Below, in pieces: positions 60,447 to 64,000 of a stretch of 64,000 nt of DNA. Source of the DNA: Candidatus Palauibacter polyketidifaciens (GTDB lineage Bacteria; Gemmatimonadota; Gemmatimonadetes; Palauibacterales; Palauibacteraceae); contig NZ_CANPVO010000014.1 of the NCBI RefSeq assembly GCF_947581785.1, forward strand, positions 1-64,000. The letters are read 5' to 3'. The position numbers and the translations under genes are program-made. Positions within the stretch are counted from its first letter, which is position 1. The number at the start of each line of letters is the position of its first letter. The notes beneath the pieces were generated by a model. The model was not told where the DNA came from, searched no databases, and saw nothing but the letters and a program-made list of their open reading frames with translations.

Positions 60447-61141
60447 CGGGCGTCGAGCTTTCCGCCGGCGACTGGGCGCTGGCTTGCCTGCTCGGTGCGG
60501 CGATCGGTCTCGACGGGGTGTCCTGGCCTCAGGCCATGTGGTCCCGCCCCATCGTGGCGGGTACGCTGGGAGGACTGCTCTTCGGGGCACCCGCCGCGGG
60601 GTGCCTGGTCGGAGTCTGGCTGGAACTCGTCCTGTCACGGCATCCCCCCTTCGGCGGTGCGCGGCACCCGGAGACCGGACCCGCGGCCTTCACGGCCGGA
60701 GCCGCCTACGCGGCCGCCGGGGATGGCGCCCCGATCGGCATCGTCGCCGCGGTCGTGGTCGGCTGGGCGATCGGGTGGACCGGCGCCCACTCGGTGACCC
60801 TCCTGCGACGCGTGACGCCGAGCCTCGTCTCGCGACCCGAGGGCTTCCGCGGGGGGGCGGCCGCCCTCGCGCGACGCCACAGGCTGGCGATCGCCCTGGA
60901 CGCTCTGCGCGCCGGACTCCTCGTCGCTGCGCTATTCGTGCCCTCCGTGCTGTTCGTTCGTTTGCTGTCGACGCAGCCGCCCGGCGCGGCGGGCGCTGCG
61001 TGGTGGCCCGTTGTCGCGGGAATTGGCCTCGCCGCCGGCGCGGGCGTCGCGGCGCGCGGGCTCGGCGCGCGAGACCGCCACTGGCCGGCGCTGGCCGCGG
61101 GATGCGTCCTCGGAACCCTGCTCGTCCGAGTGTTCGCATGA
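60443..61141 (+). CDS. PTS mannose-family EIIC membrane component
   Basis: A 232-residue membrane protein with hydrophobic segments at WALACLLGAAIGLDGVSW, VAGTLGGLLFGAPAAGCLVGVWLELV, IGIVAAVVVGWAIGW, LLVAALFVPSVLFV and near the C-terminus. PAAGCLVGVWLELV is the EIIC family motif. It is slightly shorter than typical EIIC-Man proteins (about 250-270). It forms the sugar channel with EIID, whose start it overlaps by 4 bp. The sugar is unknown. Confidence 0.88.
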   Translation: MTGVELSAGDWALACLLGAAIGLDGVSWPQAMWSRPIVAGTLGGLLFGAPAAGCLVGVWLELVLSRHPPFGGARHPETGPAAFTAGAAYAAAGDGAPIGIVAAVVVGWAIGWTGAHSVTLLRRVTPSLVSRPEGFRGGAAALARRHRLAIALDALRAGLLVAALFVPSVLFVRLLSTQPPGAAGAAWWPVVAGIGLAAGAGVAARGLGARDRHWPALAAGCVLGTLLVRVFA

Positions 61142-61866
61142 TGCCGCGCAAGAGGGACTTCGCGCGTGCCATTTCGCGCAGTTTCTCCATCCAGGGCTCA
61201 TGGAACGACCGTACGATGACGGGGCCCGGGATGGCGCATGCGCTCGCCCCGCTGCTCGCGCGCATTCACGAGGGCGACCCCGCCGCGTTCCGGCGGGCCG
61301 TCCAGCGCCACTCGCGAGCTTTCAATGCGCATCCGTACTTGGCCCCCGTGGCGATCGGGGCCCTCGCGCGCCTCGAATTCGATGGAGAGGACCCCGACAC
61401 CCTGTTGCGCTTCCGTTCCGCGCTCCGCGCGCCGCTGGGAGCGCTGGGCGACGGGGTCGCGTGGGCCGGATGGCGGCCCTTCTGCGCGTCCGCCGCGGGC
61501 ATCGGGTTCTTGCTTGGACTCGACCCGCTGTTCGCTGCCGGCTCTTTCCTTCTCCTGTACAATGCCGGCCACGTCACCCTCCGCGTCTGGGGGCTGCGCT
61601 GCGGCTGGAGGTCGGGCCGGTCCGTGGCCTCCGTGTTGAAGCGCGCCCCTCTGCGCCGGATCGAGAGCGCGCTCGTGCGGGCAAACCAGGTGCTCATAGG
61701 GGTCCTCGCCGCGCTGCTCGTGGGCCGGCTTCCGGGAACCGGCGACGCCCTCTGGAGGGACGGCGGTGCAGTCATCGCGGCGTTGATGGGTTACCTTGTC
61801 CCCCGACACATCTCGGCGGTCGCCATGGCGAGCCTGCTTGCCGCGTGCGCGGTGTGGCTCCTGTGA
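61138..61866 (+). CDS. PTS mannose-family EIID membrane component
   Basis: A 242-residue protein with the EIID N-terminus RAISRSFSIQGSWNDRTMTGPGMAHALAPLL and FNAHPYLAPVAIGALARLE. A central domain carries GDGVAWAGWRPFCASAAG and PLFAAGSFLLLYNAGHVTLRVWGL, and two C-terminal hydrophobic segments end the chain. It is shorter than enterobacterial EIID (about 280), mainly by a shorter connecting region. A MM pair gives starts at 61138 or 61141. The 79 bases after it hold no gene before ptsH. Confidence 0.9.
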   Translation: MMPRKRDFARAISRSFSIQGSWNDRTMTGPGMAHALAPLLARIHEGDPAAFRRAVQRHSRAFNAHPYLAPVAIGALARLEFDGEDPDTLLRFRSALRAPLGALGDGVAWAGWRPFCASAAGIGFLLGLDPLFAAGSFLLLYNAGHVTLRVWGLRCGWRSGRSVASVLKRAPLRRIESALVRANQVLIGVLAALLVGRLPGTGDALWRDGGAVIAALMGYLVPRHISAVAMASLLAACAVWLL

Positions 61867-61945
61867 GCGTCCGGACAGGCGGTACAGCCTTCCGCGACGC
61901 ACGGCTCGACGCCGATCGTTCGCTCGACCGGGGCGGAGGACTTCT

Positions 61946-62254
61946 GTGACGGTACGACACGAAGCAGCGGTACGTATTCAGAACCGGCTGGGGCTGCACG
62001 CCCGCCCGGCCGCTGAGTTCGTTAAGCTGGCGAGCCGGTTCCGGGCCGAGGTGCGGGTCGAGAAGGATGAGCTGGAGGTGAACGGGAAGAGCATCATGGG
62101 CGTGATGATGCTCGCGGCCGAGGCCGGCGCCTCCATCCGTATCCAGGCCACGGGATCCGACGCGGAAAACGCCGTCGACTCCCTCACCGAACTCGTCCTG
62201 TCCGGGTTCAGCGAGGAACTCGATCCGGACGCGGGCATGGACGGGCTTGCGTGA
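61946..62254 (+). CDS. ptsH: Phosphocarrier protein HPr
   Basis: A 102-residue HPr. The phosphorelay His is in NRLGLHARPAAEFV (His18) and the regulatory Ser in VNGKSIMGVMML (Ser49), so both the PEP-dependent and the HprK-dependent modifications are possible. The C-terminus extends about 12 acidic residues beyond the usual end. The GTG at 61946 has GGAGGA seven bases upstream. The stop overlaps ptsI (GTGA). Confidence 0.94.
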   Translation: MTVRHEAAVRIQNRLGLHARPAAEFVKLASRFRAEVRVEKDELEVNGKSIMGVMMLAAEAGASIRIQATGSDAENAVDSLTELVLSGFSEELDPDAGMDGLA

Positions 62255-63990
62255 GCGAGGTCATTCACGGGATCGGGGCGGCGCCGGGGCGGGCTCTCGG
62301 CGTGGCTCGGCGACTCGAGCGTCATGAGTGGCGACCCGAGCACAAGACGATCCCGTCCGACGCCGTCGAGCGCGAGGTCGCGCGCTTCGAGGAGGCGCGG
62401 GCCTGGGCTGCCGACCGCGTCCGGGACACGCGTGAAGAGGCGGCTCGCTCGCTGGGCGAGGTGGAAGCGAACATCTTCGACCCGCAGATCCTCATCCTCT
62501 CGGACCCCGACCTCGTCGCAGGCACGATCCGCTATATCCGCGAGAACTTCCTTTCCGCGGAGCGCGCCCTCGACTGGCGCCTGACCGAGCTTCGGACGGC
62601 GATCGTCGATGCGGGGCACTTCATGGTCGTTGATCGCCTGGCCGATCTGCGGGACATCCGGTCCCGCGTGCTCGCGCGGCTCACCGGGCGTAACGAAGAT
62701 CCCCTTGCCCTTCCGGAGGAACCGGGGCTGATCGCCATCGACGACCTCACGCCCAGCTTCGCCGTGCGCCTCGATCCGGAACTCGTCCTCGGCGTGGCGA
62801 GCGGATCCGGGTCCCGCACCTCGCACAGCACGCTGGTCGTCCGCTCGCTCGGGATTCCGGCGGTCGTCGGACTCGGCGCGGACCTCGCGAAGATCGAAGA
62901 CGGTACCACCGTTCTCCTCGACGGAGGCAACGGTCGCGTCCTGCTCGAGCCGACGGAGGCCGAGACGGCGGCACACCTGCAGATGGTCCGCCGCCTTTCC
63001 GGTCGTCCCGCCGCCGACCTCACCCGCGAACCCGCGCCTCTGCTGACGGCGGACGGCGTCCGCGTTCACCTTCGCGCCAACATCGATCAACCGCACGATG
63101 TGCCGGCGGCCCGGCGCGTGGGTGCCGAGGGGGTCGGACTCTTCCGGTCCGAATTCCTCGTCATCGGGCGGAGGGTGATTCCAAGCGAAGAGGAGCAGTA
63201 CGAAGCCTACCGAGAGGTTGTGGACGGCTTCCCGAACCAGCCCGTGACGCTCCGGACGTTCGATATCGGCGGCGACAAGTTCCCGCTTTTTCTCGACCTC
63301 CCTCCGGAGGAAAACCCCTATCTGGGCTGGCGCGCGATTCGCGTCTGCCTGGACAGGCCCCAGCTCTTCCGCAACCAGCTGCGCGCCGCGATCCGGGCCG
63401 GTGGACCGGAGGCCCGCATGCGGATCCTGGTCCCGTTCGTGATCTGTGAGACCGAGATCCTGCGCACGAAGGAGATCGTCGCCGAAGTCGGCCGCGAGCT
63501 GGGTCAGACCGAGCCCGCCTCCTTCGGCGTGATGGTGGAAACGCCCGCGCTTGCGGACACGCTCGATCTCGTGGGACGGCACCTGGACTTCATCAGCCTC
63601 GGCACGAACGACCTGACGCAGTATTCCCTGGCGGTGGACCGCGGCAACGCCAGACTCCAGCATCTCTCGAACCCAATGCATCCGGCGCTCATCCGCAGCT
63701 ACGAGCGGATCTTCAACACGGCCAGCGCCCTCGGCCTCGATATCGGCGTGTGCGGAGACCTTGCCGCGGAACCGGTGGGGCTCGCCCTCCTGCTCGCCCT
63801 CGGCTACCGGGATTTCAGTCTCGCGCCCACGTCGATCCCCGAGATGAGGGAACTCGTGGGGCTCCTTTCCGTGGCGGAGCTGTCCGAGCTCTGGAGCCGC
63901 GCCGGCGCCCCGCCCGGGATGCCGGGCGAACTTCTCGCGCGGCTGGAGGACGCCATTCCGGTGGAGCCGTCACCGCTGTACGTCTCCTGA
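62251..63990 (+). CDS. ptsI: PTS enzyme I (PEP-protein phosphotransferase)
   Basis: A 579-residue enzyme that takes phosphate from PEP and passes it to HPr. The active His is in SGSRTSHSTLVVRSLGIPAVVG (His192). The PEP-binding part has EGVGLFRSEFL, RTFDIGGDKFPLFLDLPPEENPYLGWRAIR, GTNDLTQYSLAVDRGNARLQ and the catalytic Cys in GVCGDLAAEP. The length is normal and the gene is complete, ending ten bases before the window edge. The GTG start overlaps ptsH. Confidence 0.96.
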   Translation: MSEVIHGIGAAPGRALGVARRLERHEWRPEHKTIPSDAVEREVARFEEARAWAADRVRDTREEAARSLGEVEANIFDPQILILSDPDLVAGTIRYIRENFLSAERALDWRLTELRTAIVDAGHFMVVDRLADLRDIRSRVLARLTGRNEDPLALPEEPGLIAIDDLTPSFAVRLDPELVLGVASGSGSRTSHSTLVVRSLGIPAVVGLGADLAKIEDGTTVLLDGGNGRVLLEPTEAETAAHLQMVRRLSGRPAADLTREPAPLLTADGVRVHLRANIDQPHDVPAARRVGAEGVGLFRSEFLVIGRRVIPSEEEQYEAYREVVDGFPNQPVTLRTFDIGGDKFPLFLDLPPEENPYLGWRAIRVCLDRPQLFRNQLRAAIRAGGPEARMRILVPFVICETEILRTKEIVAEVGRELGQTEPASFGVMVETPALADTLDLVGRHLDFISLGTNDLTQYSLAVDRGNARLQHLSNPMHPALIRSYERIFNTASALGLDIGVCGDLAAEPVGLALLLALGYRDFSLAPTSIPEMRELVGLLSVAELSELWSRAGAPPGMPGELLARLEDAIPVEPSPLYVS

Positions 63991-64000
63991 ACCCTCAGCG

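Noticed and set aside
61867..61945. Separate small gene between EIID and ptsH
   Set aside because: The in-frame extension upstream of ptsH is Arg-rich and covers EIID in another frame; the GTG at 61946 with GGAGGA explains the gap.
1..64000. Mobile elements, phage genes, tRNA or rRNA genes
   Set aside because: No transposase, integrase, terminal inverted repeats, tRNA cloverleaf or rRNA segment found by reading; composition is uniform throughout.

Overview
The window is a densely packed stretch of a high-GC bacterial chromosome carrying core metabolism and envelope genes. I see no rRNA, tRNA, CRISPR array, insertion sequence, phage or plasmid gene. Very high GC, frequent GTG and TTG starts, about two dozen 4-bp start/stop overlaps, CtaCDEF-type respiration, DUF4159 and DUF4175-like proteins, and an exported protein of a type I know mainly from Bacteroidota together suggest a Gram-negative aerobic heterotroph close to Gemmatimonadota. 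That placement is inference; no marker gene settles it.

Layout. 0-8 kb: the end of hisS, then guaA and a NIF3-family gene on the plus strand, facing a minus-strand operon that encodes an OPT transporter, a small lipoprotein and the lipid-transport proteins MlaE, MlaF and MlaD. 8-13 kb: clpB with a lipoprotein gene, then a minus-strand glycosyltransferase and methylmalonyl-CoA epimerase, then trxA. 13-21 kb: rsmI leads into a run of poorly characterised envelope genes (a DUF4175-like giant, a TPR protein, an exported amidotransferase-like protein, a TonB-like protein). 21-30 kb: valS, an Ig-like lipoprotein with a heptapeptide-repeat tail, selA, purN, purH, a 17-G tract, and msrP. 30-34 kb: the cytochrome c oxidase operon ctaCDEF. 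34-44 kb: a zinc-ribbon DUF4159 protein, a lone E1-alpha dehydrogenase, RNase Z with a non-canonical start, an AroA-Cmk fusion, rpsA, and a periplasmic-binding lipoprotein. 44-49 kb: propionyl-CoA carboxylase in three pieces plus the large subunit of methylmalonyl-CoA mutase. 49-52 kb: an FmdB-like protein, argS and a PfkB kinase. 52-57 kb: a structured leader followed by purM-ribD-ribE-ribBA-ribH-nusB. 57-64 kb: a glycosyltransferase, hpf, hprK and a complete mannose-family PTS (EIIA, EIIB, EIIC, EIID, HPr, EI).

How the genes fit together. The epimerase at 12 kb and the carboxylase/mutase set at 44-49 kb make up most of a propionyl-CoA to succinyl-CoA route; the B12-binding subunit of the mutase must lie elsewhere. 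guaA, purN, purH and purM are scattered purine genes, and purM is coupled to the riboflavin genes, whose pathway starts from GTP. hpf-hprK-PTS looks like one carbon-status module: HPr carries both the phosphorelay His and the regulatory Ser that HprK would phosphorylate.

Most notable points: an uncharacterised foldable leader, with apparently competing pairings and a terminator-like end, upstream of purM and the riboflavin operon; a RibBA whose first domain has Gln in place of the metal-binding His; a probable AUC start for RNase Z; the G17 tract before msrP; and the 13.8-21.3 kb envelope gene run.
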